NCBI GenBank assembly: GCA_028871815.1
Contig: JAGWMJ010000003.1
Coordinates: forward strand, 290,803 to 354,802
DNA: 64,000 nt
Direction: 5' to 3'
DNA from: Armatimonadota bacterium
Lineage (GTDB): Bacteria; Armatimonadota; Chthonomonadetes; Chthonomonadales; Chthonomonadaceae
The notes beneath the pieces are model-generated. The model ran no database searches and was not told the origin of the DNA. It worked only from the letters and a program-made list of their open reading frames with translations. Shown here piece after piece: positions 8,409 to 17,814 of the stretch. The position numbers and the translations under genes are program-made. The first letter of the stretch is position 1. Each line of letters opens with the position of its first letter.

Positions 8409-9158
8409 TTACTCTGAACAGCGGGCGGCAACGAACAACGTCACGTCATCGCTCGTGCGCGCTGCCACACGTTCCGACCGCAGCCATTGTGCCAGCTGCG
8501 GTGAAAAGTCAGACGGGTTCCGAGTTACCGCATCCAGAATGGGACGGAAGAACCCCGCATGCGGAGTGTGCTGCCTTCGGTCTACCGCCATATCGTACAG
8601 GCCGTCGGTGAGAAGCGCCCAGCCGTTGATGACTGCGGTCACAGCACCGACGGCCACGTGGTCCATCGCGTCGCTGTCGGTAATGAAAGCCGTTACGTTA
8701 ATGTACTCCCCGTTTACAGGCTCGGAGAGTGTCTCAAGCACGCCGCTTTCGTGCTCCACCACGCAACAACCGTCTCCTACGTGATTTACGAACAAGCCTT
8801 CCGGACCAGCCGCAGCCACCAGCAGCGTGCAAGCGTACGCAGATTCGGGCTCACCAGACGATAGAGCCTCAGCCAGCAGCCGGTCGCGTGCGGTATGCAT
8901 CGCGCTGCTAACGGCCTCGGCAGGGTTCGGGGAGCTTCCCGCAAGCTGGATGCTCACCGTTTCAAGTGCAGTTTCACAGGCCAGTTCGGCGCCTAACGCG
9001 GAGCGTGTGGCGGAGCCTGCGCCGTCGGCCACCGCGGCCACAAGGTACGGCTCAACAAACGCCCAGTCGCACCAGTCCTGGCACATTGTGGCTGCTTCAA
9101 CGTGCACCGATCCGGCGACAGAGCAGCCGGCCACCCTCCAACAGTTTCGCCGCGTCAA
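8409..9158 (-). CDS. PP2C-family protein phosphatase
   Basis: The 249-residue protein has the PPM/PP2C metal-site motifs: CQDW near the N-terminus, VAAVADGAGSA, HVGDG and the C-terminal DDVTLFVA. Such enzymes dephosphorylate Ser/Thr residues using Mn2+ or Mg2+. It is the short stand-alone form without sensor domains and has no signal peptide, so it is cytoplasmic. The start used here is TTG; a nearby internal GTG is possible. No kinase is adjacent; the nearest Ser/Thr kinase is about 15 kb away. Confidence 0.85.
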   Translation of the reverse strand: MTRRNCWRVAGCSVAGSVHVEAATMCQDWCDWAFVEPYLVAAVADGAGSATRSALGAELACETALETVSIQLAGSSPNPAEAVSSAMHTARDRLLAEALSSGEPESAYACTLLVAAAGPEGLFVNHVGDGCCVVEHESGVLETLSEPVNGEYINVTAFITDSDAMDHVAVGAVTAVINGWALLTDGLYDMAVDRRQHTPHAGFFRPILDAVTRNPSDFSPQLAQWLRSERVAARTSDDVTLFVAARCSE

Positions 9159-9225
9159 AGTACGCTACACGCCGTCGAGATACGAGGGCCAATCCATGGC
9201 GCTCGGTGCGGTGAACTGCGCGGGA

Positions 9226-9531
9226 TTACGGGTTGATAGAGGTCTCGGGCCGCTTTTTGTCGGCGTTCGGTTCCACACCCGGGAAGTTGCCACTCTTGCC
9301 CGCGCCCGTCCCATCGCCGGTCAGCACCGAATCGGTACCCGTTCCTTTTCCTTTGTTCGGTGTTTCGGGCCGTTCACCTACGTCATAGCCGCCGCCCCCG
9401 GTGTTACTGCCCTTGATATATGCAGGTCCTGGCTCCGGCCCCGGCGCCGAGTAACCATCGCAGCCTACGATGGCCGAAACCATTACGGGAAGAGCAAATG
9501 CAAACACGATCAGGCGGAATCGATGGCGCAT
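9226..9531 (-). CDS. small putative lipoprotein, Gly/Pro-rich
   Basis: From this ATG the 101-residue product has a basic start (MRHRFR), a hydrophobic core and the lipobox AIVGC, so it should be lipidated at Cys24 or close by. The mature part is a low-complexity Gly/Pro/Thr/Asp segment with no known domain. A longer frame exists upstream, but the signal sequence fixes this start. It is transcribed away from the cyclase/NTPase gene. Function unknown. Confidence 0.65.
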   Translation of the reverse strand: MRHRFRLIVFAFALPVMVSAIVGCDGYSAPGPEPGPAYIKGSNTGGGGYDVGERPETPNKGKGTGTDSVLTGDGTGAGKSGNFPGVEPNADKKRPETSINP

Positions 9532-9688
9532 CCAGGGCTCCCTGCGACCGGTACGGATACCAACAATTATACCTCCACACCGGTTGTTTGCGGCCACATT
9601 CACGCCTGCCCAGGTGGAGGCGTTCTGCTTACCACCGGCGTCCGCGTCGGGTACGATAACGCGAATTGATCTGCCCTCGCGTCCCACT

Positions 9689-12600
9689 ATGAACGGCCTG
9701 CCCACCGGAAGGATCACCTTCCTGTTAACCGACATCGTGAACAGCACGCCACTGTGGGATACCCACAGCGAAGCGATGCGTATCGCGCTCCAGCGCCACG
9801 ATGCCATCGGTCAGTTTCAGATCACGCGGCATGGTGGACATTTGGTCAAGGCCCGCGGCGAAGGCGATAGCCTGTTCTGTGTGTTTGAGCGGGCAGACGA
9901 TGCTGTTGCCGCATCGCTGGCGCTGCAGCGGCGCATGGTCCACGAGGACTGGAATATCGAAACGGCGCCGAATGTATGTGACCGTTTGAATATCCGCGTT
10001 CGCGTAGCGCTGAACACCGGCGAAGCGGACCACCGTGACGGTGACTATTTCGGTGGAGCTGTAAACCGGTGCGCGCGAATTCGGGCGCTGGCGCATGGCG
10101 GGCAGATACTGCTCTCTGCCGAAACCGTGGAGGCCTTGACGGAGCCGCTGCCGGAGGGAGCCCGGCTCCGTGATGTCGGCAGGCTAAGGCTGCGCGGCTT
10201 GAGCCGACCCGAGCGAATCTATCTGCTGACACATCCCGAACTGCCGGCCGATATGCTTCCGATTCGGCTCGACTCCGACTATCCGAATAACCTGCCGCGC
10301 CAGCTTACCACGTTCGTCGGGCGCGAAGATGACATCAGCGCGGTGAAGGACCGGCTGCTCTCGAGCCCCATGGTCACGCTGGTTGGTCCCGGTGGCAGCG
10401 GCAAGTCACGCCTCGCCCTCGAAGTCGCGGAGGACCTGCTGGCGGAATACACCGACGGCGTATGGCTGGCTGAACTCGCCACCACCACCGATGCGATGAT
10501 GGTGGCTCATCATGTGGCAGGCGTGCTGAACGTACGCGAGGAACCGGGGCGAACGGTCGAGCGTTCTATAGCGGACCACCTGCGAGATCGCCGGGTGCTG
10601 CTGCTGCTCGACAATTGCGAGCATCTCATCGCGGCGACGGCTCAGCTTGCTCACAACCTGCTGCAGGCGTGCCCGAGGCTGCATATTCTGGCGACCAGTC
10701 GCGAGGCGCTCGGTATACCCGGTGAAAACGTCTACACAGTCCGGTCGCTCTCGTTTCCGGCATCCGGTCAGCCAACCCACTCGTTGATCCACGCACCAAT
10801 AACGGCGAGCCCTCCAACAACGGCGCGACATATCGAGAAGTTTGAGTCGGTGAGGCTGTTTGTGGACCGCGCTGCCGTTGCGTTCCCCGGCTTTCGTCTC
10901 GCCGACGATAACGCACCGTCAATCGCACAGATTTGCCGCACGTTGGATGGGATTCCGCTAGCGATTGAGCTGGCTGCGGCGCGCGTAAAGTCGATATCCA
11001 CCGAGGATATCGCCACGCGTCTGAACGACCGGTTCCGACTGTTGACCGGCGGTGCGCGCACCGCCCTGCCGCGACAGCAGACGCTCAGGGCGCTGATCGA
11101 CTGGAGCTACGACCTGCTCACGCCGGAAGAACGCGAGATGTTCCACCGGTTGTCGGTTTTTTTGGGTGGATTCAGCCTGAAGGCGGCCGAGGAAGTAACG
11201 GCAGATCGGGACGAATCGGGCCGCGTCCGCGATGGGCGCCGCGCAAGCGCTGGTGGCGAACGCTATAGTACCCGGATGATGCTGCAGGCGCTGGACGTTG
11301 TGGACTTGCTGGGTCGACTGGTAGATCGCTCGCTGCTGGTGTGCGAAGACGATCACGACCAGGTGCGGTATCGCATGATGGAAACGCTACGACACTATGC
11401 CCGCGAAAAGGCGGTTGCGTGCGGCATTCTGCCGATACTGCAGCGGCGCCACCTGGATTACTACGTCGGCCTGTCTGAGGAGGCTGAGAAGCGGCTGCGT
11501 GGCACGGAACAGGCTGCGTGGCTGGAGCGGTTGGAGACCGAGCACGACAATATCCGCGCTGCTCTGAACTGGGCATTGAGTGCCGGGGCCGATCCTCAAG
11601 CCGGCCTACGAATCGCGGCGAACGTCTGGTGGTTCTGGCACGTTCGCGGCCACTTTACCGAGGGGCGGGAATGGCTGCATGCGGCACTCGAGGAGGCGCC
11701 GGAGCGGACGGCTCTCCGCGGACGCGCTCTGAACAGTGCATCGGTCCTTGCTCGTAATCAGGGTGACTACGATTCTGCTCAGCGGCTGGCGAGCCAGAGC
11801 CTCGAGATCAAGCGGGCAATGGGCGACCGTCAGGGCATAGCATCATCACTGAACAGTTTGGCCACTCTGGCGCTCTCGCGCAGTGACTACGATGCCGCGC
11901 GCCCATGGTATGAGGAGAGCCTGGACATCGAGCGCAGCCTGGGCAATCGTCAGGGAGTAACTGCTTGTCTTATCGGCCTTGCAAACATTGCCGTTGAGCA
12001 GGGCGACACGGCACAAGCAAGGCGACTTTATCAGGAGAGCCTGAACATCAAGCAGGAGTTCGGTGATCGCAGGGGCATCGCGGCGTCGCTCGTCGGCCTT
12101 GCCAAGGTGGCCACACTGGAAGGAGACTGGGATGAGGCGCATCGCCTCTGCAACGAGAGTCTGGATCTTAGACGCGTTCTCGGCGACCAGCGCGGAATCG
12201 CGCACTCTCTCCAACATCTTGGCGAGATCGCCATGGCGACCGGACGATGGGCGGCCGCAGCAGACCTCCTCGACGAAAGCCTCGCGCTGCGTGTGGTGCT
12301 CGGCGACAAGCAAGGTGTTGCCACTGCCCGCCGCTTGCAGGGGCACGTAGCCCTTGAAACTCGCGACCTGCCGCTGGCGCTTGACGCCGCGAGCGAAGCG
12401 CTTGTTATTTCACGCAAGCTGGAGGCGCGGCGCCCGATCGCAGCCGCGTTATGTCTCTATGCCTGCATCGCGAGCTACGTCGGCGCATTCGAGTCGGCGG
12501 TGCGCCTTCTGGCTGCCGGGAATCGCCTGCGAGCGGAGGTTGGGTCACCGGCGAACAGGACAGAGGCGGAACTCTACAGCGTGGTTACCACGCGTGCCTC

Positions 12601-12745
12601 CAAGGCGCTTGGCGCACAGGTAGTAGCTCTCCTGCAACATGAAAAGGTCCCGTTGGCAGACGCTGAACTGGACCAACTGATCGCGGCACTCCCACAAACG
12701 GCGCCTGGTTTCACCACCGCGGGCGCCTCCGCCGCCGCAATATGA
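9689..12745 (+). CDS. class III nucleotide cyclase - STAND-like NTPase - TPR signalling protein
   Basis: The 1018-residue protein starts with a class III cyclase domain (residues 5-180). Metal aspartates Asp15 (TDIVNST) and Asp60 (GEGD), substrate-specifying Lys54, and the Asn126/Arg130 pair (FGGAVNRCAR) are all present, so it may make cAMP. Next is an AfsR/NB-ARC-like ATPase with Walker A GPGGSGKS (233-240), Walker B LLLLDNCE and the GIPLAIELAAAR motif. The C-terminal 400 residues hold about six TPR-type repeats of 40 residues. No HTH is seen at either end. A longer open frame reaches 9470, but it adds no domain and collides with the divergent lipoprotein gene, so the ATG just before the cyclase domain is preferred. 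Confidence 0.88.
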   Translation: MNGLPTGRITFLLTDIVNSTPLWDTHSEAMRIALQRHDAIGQFQITRHGGHLVKARGEGDSLFCVFERADDAVAASLALQRRMVHEDWNIETAPNVCDRLNIRVRVALNTGEADHRDGDYFGGAVNRCARIRALAHGGQILLSAETVEALTEPLPEGARLRDVGRLRLRGLSRPERIYLLTHPELPADMLPIRLDSDYPNNLPRQLTTFVGREDDISAVKDRLLSSPMVTLVGPGGSGKSRLALEVAEDLLAEYTDGVWLAELATTTDAMMVAHHVAGVLNVREEPGRTVERSIADHLRDRRVLLLLDNCEHLIAATAQLAHNLLQACPRLHILATSREALGIPGENVYTVRSLSFPASGQPTHSLIHAPITASPPTTARHIEKFESVRLFVDRAAVAFPGFRLADDNAPSIAQICRTLDGIPLAIELAAARVKSISTEDIATRLNDRFRLLTGGARTALPRQQTLRALIDWSYDLLTPEEREMFHRLSVFLGGFSLKAAEEVTADRDESGRVRDGRRASAGGERYSTRMMLQALDVVDLLGRLVDRSLLVCEDDHDQVRYRMMETLRHYAREKAVACGILPILQRRHLDYYVGLSEEAEKRLRGTEQAAWLERLETEHDNIRAALNWALSAGADPQAGLRIAANVWWFWHVRGHFTEGREWLHAALEEAPERTALRGRALNSASVLARNQGDYDSAQRLASQSLEIKRAMGDRQGIASSLNSLATLALSRSDYDAARPWYEESLDIERSLGNRQGVTACLIGLANIAVEQGDTAQARRLYQESLNIKQEFGDRRGIAASLVGLAKVATLEGDWDEAHRLCNESLDLRRVLGDQRGIAHSLQHLGEIAMATGRWAAAADLLDESLALRVVLGDKQGVATARRLQGHVALETRDLPLALDAASEALVISRKLEARRPIAAALCLYACIASYVGAFESAVRLLAAGNRLRAEVGSPANRTEAELYSVVTTRASKALGAQVVALLQHEKVPLADAELDQLIAALPQTAPGFTTAGASAAAI
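11740..12460 (+). repeat. tandem 120-nt TPR-encoding repeats
   Basis: Coding repeats of about 40 codons recur five to six times. Each contains a variant of the pattern Gly-Asp-x-x-x-Ala, then ESLxIxxxxGDRxGIA. They diverge at DNA level but keep the GDRQG/GDRRG/GDQRG/GDKQG signature at regular spacing. Confidence 0.75.
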
Positions 12746-12757
12746 GGCCGCCTAACC

Positions 12758-13516
12758 GTGAATGACGACATGCGTGCGCGGTACGCAAACGATGGGTATC
12801 TGGTTATGGACGCGCTTGTTTCGGCTGAAATGTGCGCCGAACTGCGCGAGCGTGTCGATGAGCTGATTCATGCCGAAGCCGTCCCGAACGGTATTGTAAT
12901 GCAGGTTGAGCCGCGCGTTGAGCGCGGCGAACGACGAGCAGCCAGCAGAGCGCACGCCATCCGTAAGATCGATGGCCTGGCCGTTAACGATCCGCTCTTC
13001 CGGGCGCTGACCGCTCACGGTGCGATCCTCGATGTGGTCAAAGCGCTGCTAGGTCCAAATCTGAAGCTCTTTCGGAACTCGCTGCTCCTCAAGCCGCCCT
13101 CCGTTGGGAGCGCAAAGGGCTGGCACCAGGACTCACCATACTGGCCAATTCAGCCGATGGCGCTCTGTTCGCTCTGGCTTGCGCTGGATGACGCTACAAC
13201 GGAGAATGGCTGCATGGTGGTTCTACCGGGCCAACACATGCGTGGGCCGCTGGCGCACCAGGCGGTCTGCGATGATTACGTGATTGAAGATGGTCTCATC
13301 GACCCGGCGATGGGCGTCGCGGTACCGATGCCGGCGGGCAGCGGACTGTTTTTCCACTCGCTGCTGCCCCACTACACGGCCCCAAACACTTCGTCCCACT
13401 GGCGCCGCGCCATGGTTCTGTCGTTTATGTCTGCCGACTCGCGATATACGGGCGATGGCCCAGGGCCGGTCTATGCTCACGTGGCAGGCGAGACTCTGGA
13501 AGGATGCGTCCGGTAA
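12758..13516 (+). CDS. phytanoyl-CoA dioxygenase (PhyH) family Fe(II)/2-oxoglutarate oxygenase
   Basis: The 252-residue protein has the PhyH facial triad: His123 and Asp125 in WHQDSPYW, and the distal His (His205) in HSLLPHYTAPN, with Arg216 or Arg217 as a likely 2-oxoglutarate anchor. PhyH enzymes hydroxylate small organic substrates with O2 and 2-oxoglutarate; the substrate cannot be read from the sequence. Start is GTG, 12 nt after the preceding gene. The end overlaps the longest frame of the next gene, so the two are likely co-transcribed. Confidence 0.9.
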   Translation: MNDDMRARYANDGYLVMDALVSAEMCAELRERVDELIHAEAVPNGIVMQVEPRVERGERRAASRAHAIRKIDGLAVNDPLFRALTAHGAILDVVKALLGPNLKLFRNSLLLKPPSVGSAKGWHQDSPYWPIQPMALCSLWLALDDATTENGCMVVLPGQHMRGPLAHQAVCDDYVIEDGLIDPAMGVAVPMPAGSGLFFHSLLPHYTAPNTSSHWRRAMVLSFMSADSRYTGDGPGPVYAHVAGETLEGCVR

Positions 13517-15480
13517 ACATGGCAGACCTCGAACAACTCTCCCGGCGATCACCCGGTGACTGGTTCTACGATGTGCGCGATCAGTTAAAGCAGCACATCT
13601 ACAACCGTTCGCGCGCAGCCTTCGACGCCGGTGACGCCGAGCGCGACGCGCTCGATTCAGCCGATGCCGTAGAGGCGCGCAGTCGAGCAATTCGCGAGGC
13701 GCTCGTCGCGGGATTTGGAGGTCTCCCGGAGACAGGCGGACGGTTGAACGCGCGTACGGTGGGTGAACTGGACGAAGGCTGGCTGAAGATTGAAAAAGTG
13801 ATCTTTGAGTCGCGACCCGGTCACCACGTTACGGCAAACCTCTATCTTCCGGAAGACCGTCCGCATCCGGCGCCGGCCATCCAGTTCCTGTGTGGCCACT
13901 GCAGCCGCGCAAAGCACGAGCCGGAATACCAGCGCGTCTGCCGCTACCTGGCGTGTGCCGGATTCATCGTGCTGGCGCAGGATCCAATCGGCCAGGGCGA
14001 GCGCTTCAGCTATTACGACGCGCAGCTCAGGCGGGAAGTTGTAAGCAGCTGCTGTCCGGACCATGATCACGCAGGCGCACAGTTGATACCGCTTGGCCAG
14101 GGTCTGGCACGCTATTTCCTGCATGACTCCATGCGGGGCATCGACTACCTGCTCTCGCGACCCGAGGTAGACGGCGCAAGGATCGGTGTGACCGGCAACT
14201 CCGGCGGAGGTACTCAGACATCGCTCATGATGATGGGTGACCCGCGCATTGCCGCGGCAGCGCCAGGCACGTTCCTGAACAGTCGGCGCAGCTATCAGCT
14301 GGTGGGCGGCGCTCAGGATGCCGAGCAGATTTGGCAAGGGTTTACGGCGCGCGGATTCGATCACGAAGATGTGATTCTGGCCATGGCGCCCAAGCCGGTC
14401 TGCGTGCTGGCAGTTACTCAAGATTTCTTCCCCATTGAGGGCACGCGCTCATCGGTAGAGCGATGCCGGAGAATCTGGAAGCTATTTGACCGCGAGTCAT
14501 GCGTGCAGCTCGTTGAAGACACCTGTGGACACTGCTACTCGCCGGTACTTGCCCAGGCGGCGGCGGACTTCTTCTCGCGCCACCTTCTGCATCGGTCGGC
14601 GGAGCCGGCGCCACCAGCCAAAACCGCCACACTACCGCCCGAACAGTTGTGGTGCACCGAAACCGGGCAGGTGCAGGCTGCTTTTCCTGGATGCCGGTTC
14701 GTATGGGAAGAGACGTCGGATGTGTTGGCGACCGCGCTCCGACAGCGGGCGGGCGACGACGAAGCTCGCGGGATCGCGACATCCTGGCTCAGGCAGCGAG
14801 TTGAACGCTTCCGGTCATTGGCGCCGCTGAATCCGAGATTCTATGACCATGTAGAATCGCAGCAGCTTGCCGCCCAGTATGCGATGTGGTGGAGTCAGCC
14901 GGAACTGTGCGGGCACGGCTGTATGCTGAAAAGCGAAACTGCCGCGAGCCATACAGACGAAATCGTGCTGGCGCTATGGGATGGCGGCGTGAAGGGCATT
15001 TCCTCACACGGCGACTGGATCCGAAGTCGCTGCGAGGCGGGCGATGGCGTATTTGTGCTTGACACCTCCGGCGTTGGAGGACTGGAGCCACGGCCAATCA
15101 ATGCCGCGCCAATCCATGGCTTTTATGGCACTATACATAAACTGGCTGACGACCTGTTGTGGTTGGACGACGATCTCGTCTCGCTGCGAGTTTGGGATGT
15201 GCTGCGCGCGCTGGATTTGCTGGAACAGTGGCCCGGCTTGACTAACCCCAGGATATCGGTTTACGCACATGGCGGACACGGTAGTTACGGCCGGTTGGCC
15301 GCCCTTCTAGATCAACGGATAACGGCAGTAACCGTAGCCGGACCGCGAGCATCCTGGTCGGAGTGGGTGGGCAGCCGCTTCTACGATGAGTTCGACATCT
15401 ACAGCTTGATACTGCCCGGCGCGCTTCAGCACTTTGATCTTCCCGACGTCGACGCGTGGAACCGACTTCAGCGCGACTAG
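13504..15480 (+). CDS. two-domain alpha/beta hydrolase, acetylxylan-esterase-like
   Basis: Residues about 90-350 form an alpha/beta hydrolase of the acetylxylan esterase/dienelactone hydrolase type, with nucleophile Ser233 in GNSGGG, and a likely Asp and His in FFPIEG and CGHCYSP. Residues about 400-640 look like a second, degenerate hydrolase fold where the nucleophile elbow reads YAHGGHGS. No signal peptide is visible, so it is probably cytoplasmic. The start could instead be the ATG at 13519. It ends on a CTAG that is also the stop of the convergent GH20 gene. Exact substrate unknown; ester hydrolysis is a family-level inference. Confidence 0.8.
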   Translation: MRPVNMADLEQLSRRSPGDWFYDVRDQLKQHIYNRSRAAFDAGDAERDALDSADAVEARSRAIREALVAGFGGLPETGGRLNARTVGELDEGWLKIEKVIFESRPGHHVTANLYLPEDRPHPAPAIQFLCGHCSRAKHEPEYQRVCRYLACAGFIVLAQDPIGQGERFSYYDAQLRREVVSSCCPDHDHAGAQLIPLGQGLARYFLHDSMRGIDYLLSRPEVDGARIGVTGNSGGGTQTSLMMMGDPRIAAAAPGTFLNSRRSYQLVGGAQDAEQIWQGFTARGFDHEDVILAMAPKPVCVLAVTQDFFPIEGTRSSVERCRRIWKLFDRESCVQLVEDTCGHCYSPVLAQAAADFFSRHLLHRSAEPAPPAKTATLPPEQLWCTETGQVQAAFPGCRFVWEETSDVLATALRQRAGDDEARGIATSWLRQRVERFRSLAPLNPRFYDHVESQQLAAQYAMWWSQPELCGHGCMLKSETAASHTDEIVLALWDGGVKGISSHGDWIRSRCEAGDGVFVLDTSGVGGLEPRPINAAPIHGFYGTIHKLADDLLWLDDDLVSLRVWDVLRALDLLEQWPGLTNPRISVYAHGGHGSYGRLAALLDQRITAVTVAGPRASWSEWVGSRFYDEFDIYSLILPGALQHFDLPDVDAWNRLQRD

Positions 15481-17234
15481 CCCGGTGAGCCGGAGGCGAC
15501 CGCGTGGTACCAGGCACCGGAGACCGGCCCTATCCTGCGACCGGCGGACGTAAACGCTGCGGCCCGCACCCACACGGAGTGGGTAATCGTCAATGGCTGC
15601 GTGTAGACCTTCGAGGCAGCCGTCGGCAGCCGGTTGTTGAGGTTGTACCGAGTCACCGAACCCGGGATGCGATTGGTCATGCGGATAACGAGCCTGCCCT
15701 GAAAGCGGTTCTCATCGCCGCGGAACGTGCCGGAGCCGCGGATCGTGACGTTGTGGATCAGGCGCTCCAGCAGCCGGTCGGTGTGCGCCAGACGCGAACG
15801 GAACGCGTGGTACGTTCGCGCCGGCTGGTTACTGGCCCACAGCCTTTCCGCCATTGCGGCCAGCCGGGTCCGTAACGCCTGTATTTCGGCGCAGTCGGGG
15901 TTCTCCCACGAGAGCATCTCGGCGCCCAGTAACCGTGGACCGGTTTGCGCGGTGATCCACTTGCCCTGAAAATATGGCGGCTGGTAACCGAACTGATTGA
16001 CGCTCCAGTGGTAGATGAAACGCGCCGACCGTTTGTTTTCCCGGACGATGTAGAGCGGCGTCCATGATCCGTTTACAACCTGCGCGCCGCTCCGAAGCAT
16101 GTTTTCCGGATTGCTGTCCAGGGTCCACTCCACACAAATGGCGTCGAGTGGGAGAGCGTAACTGAGGCCCGGGCGCCAGGCTTCCTCATAGACCAGCATC
16201 TGCTTTTTGTGCGCATTTGCCGCCAGGTTGAGGTCCACGATAAACTTCCGGTAGAGACCTTCGGGCGATCGTACATGGGCGCGCCGTATGGCCGATGCGA
16301 ATCCGGGCGCTTTCTCCAGGCCACCAAGCCATGCCTCATCACCGCCGACGCTGATATAGGGTGATGACCGGAATATCGCCATCTCCTCGTTCATCAGCGT
16401 TATCACAGCCGCTTCCGTCTTACGGCTGGCGATATCAACCGTTGAACTGCCACCGCCCGGAACGCCAAAGATATCCGGAGCATCTGAAACCATTCGTCCC
16501 GCGTGTCCCGGCACGTCAATCTCCGGCACAATCGCGACACCACGATCACGGCTGTACCGTTCCAGACCTTCCAGTTGCTGGGCTGTATACGGAGGAATCG
16601 GTCCGTCTCGCGATGGCGGATCGAAGCGTACGAACTCGGCATTGGAGCGCCCAAGCTGCGGGAATGCGGCCGAAGGAAACATAAAGAGGTGGTCGTCGCT
16701 GAGGTGCAGCCGCAGAAAGCGCACCTTGTAGAATCGACAGAGCTCCACACACTGTTTAATGCAGTCTATGGTGTGGTACTTGCGGGCCACATCCAGCATC
16801 AGGCCTCGATAGCGTGTGCCGGGAAAGTCGGTTACCTGCATGCGTGGCGCCAGCAGGCCGTGACCAACACGCATCAGAGCCTGTAGAACCGTGACCGTAC
16901 CTTCCGCAACATCATCGTACGTGCCGGCGGATACAACTACGCGATCGGTCGTACGTATCGAGTAACTGTCTCGCGCCATGCCGGATACCAGACGCAGGCA
17001 GATAACGCCGGAACCGGAGATCCGCGGCGAAACGCGGCTCGGCATGCCGAAGCCACGTTCAAGTTCGCCTGACAGCACTCGAGCGAGCGGTATCAGCCGG
17101 CGATCGGTGGTCTGCACGGAAACCGGCAAACGCAACGCAAGCGGCGCTCCTTGAATCACGACATGCGTCGGCCAAGGAACCAGCTTCGGTATGCGCGCAG
17201 AAGCCAGGACGGCAAAAAGCAGAAAAGTCAACAT
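15477..17234 (-). CDS. beta-N-acetylhexosaminidase, glycoside hydrolase family 20
   Basis: GH20 enzymes release terminal GlcNAc or GalNAc by substrate-assisted catalysis. The 585-residue protein has an N-terminal hydrophobic segment (LTFLLFAVLASA, likely signal peptide), the GH20b domain, then the TIM barrel with FPGTRYRGLMLDVARKYH, LHLSDD, PEIDVPGHAG and the catalytic pair Asp299-Glu300 in VGGDEAW. A C-terminal beta domain (about 500-585) resembles the chitobiase C-terminal or Fn3 type. It probably acts outside the cytoplasm on chitooligosaccharides or peptidoglycan fragments. A small lipoprotein gene lies 41 nt upstream on the same strand. Confidence 0.93.
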   Translation of the reverse strand: MLTFLLFAVLASARIPKLVPWPTHVVIQGAPLALRLPVSVQTTDRRLIPLARVLSGELERGFGMPSRVSPRISGSGVICLRLVSGMARDSYSIRTTDRVVVSAGTYDDVAEGTVTVLQALMRVGHGLLAPRMQVTDFPGTRYRGLMLDVARKYHTIDCIKQCVELCRFYKVRFLRLHLSDDHLFMFPSAAFPQLGRSNAEFVRFDPPSRDGPIPPYTAQQLEGLERYSRDRGVAIVPEIDVPGHAGRMVSDAPDIFGVPGGGSSTVDIASRKTEAAVITLMNEEMAIFRSSPYISVGGDEAWLGGLEKAPGFASAIRRAHVRSPEGLYRKFIVDLNLAANAHKKQMLVYEEAWRPGLSYALPLDAICVEWTLDSNPENMLRSGAQVVNGSWTPLYIVRENKRSARFIYHWSVNQFGYQPPYFQGKWITAQTGPRLLGAEMLSWENPDCAEIQALRTRLAAMAERLWASNQPARTYHAFRSRLAHTDRLLERLIHNVTIRGSGTFRGDENRFQGRLVIRMTNRIPGSVTRYNLNNRLPTAASKVYTQPLTITHSVWVRAAAFTSAGRRIGPVSGAWYHAVASGSPG

Positions 17235-17275
17235 GGCTCGTGCGATAGAATGGCCGGGCAGCCAACCCGGCTCCG

Positions 17276-17683
17276 CTACTGCTTCGAGAGTGTGATCTGC
17301 GATACCCCCGAAGCCTGTGAGCCGCCGGTGTCGGTGAATGTGCCCTTTAGCTGCATAAGGGCGTTTATATTCACGCCGCCCTTACACGTGAACTTATCGT
17401 TTGGCAGAGCCATCGTAATCGTCGCGGCGCCGCTACCCACGATCTGGCCGGTAACGGGTCCTGTGACATTGGCGTTTGTCGTAAGTATGCCCGCCACGAG
17501 CCCGGCTTTTGTCACCGTCATTGAAAGCGTACCCGTTCGGCTCGCACTGGACTCGGTGAAGGCGCCCGACCAGGTACCCACAAACGGCGATGGCGAGCTG
17601 AACAGGCTGGCAGCAGCCCCGCATCCTGCCAGAAGCGCGCATGCCAGCGCCAGAGTTAACAAGCCGAGTGATCGCTTCAGCAT
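17276..17683 (-). CDS. small hypothetical lipoprotein
   Basis: The 135-residue product has a classical lipoprotein signal with lipobox LAGC (Cys21). The mature part (PFVGTWSGAFTES...GTLSMTVTKAG...GTFTDTGG) looks like a small beta-barrel or beta-sandwich of the kind found in lipocalin-like periplasmic proteins. No enzyme motif is present. It precedes the GH20 gene on the same strand with a 41-nt gap and may be co-transcribed. Confidence 0.75.
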   Translation of the reverse strand: MLKRSLGLLTLALACALLAGCGAAASLFSSPSPFVGTWSGAFTESSASRTGTLSMTVTKAGLVAGILTTNANVTGPVTGQIVGSGAATITMALPNDKFTCKGGVNINALMQLKGTFTDTGGSQASGVSQITLSKQ

Positions 17684-17814
17684 CCGTACACCTCTCGCCG
17701 AGACCCACTACCTTACATCATTGTAGCGCAACTTCCACCACGGTGCGGTGAGGCGCGGCTCCAGTACGGCGGGTAGAATAAGCCGGAACATGCGCGGGAG
17801 GATGAAGAGAGCCG

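Noticed and set aside
9470..9688. Upstream extension of the cyclase/ATPase/TPR frame
   Set aside because: The added 73 residues are low complexity, overlap the lipoprotein gene antisense, and the cyclase domain starts right after the ATG at 9689.
9532..9807. N-terminal extension of the minus-strand lipoprotein frame
   Set aside because: The lipoprotein signal begins at the ATG at 9531; the extension has no function and runs into the divergent cyclase gene.
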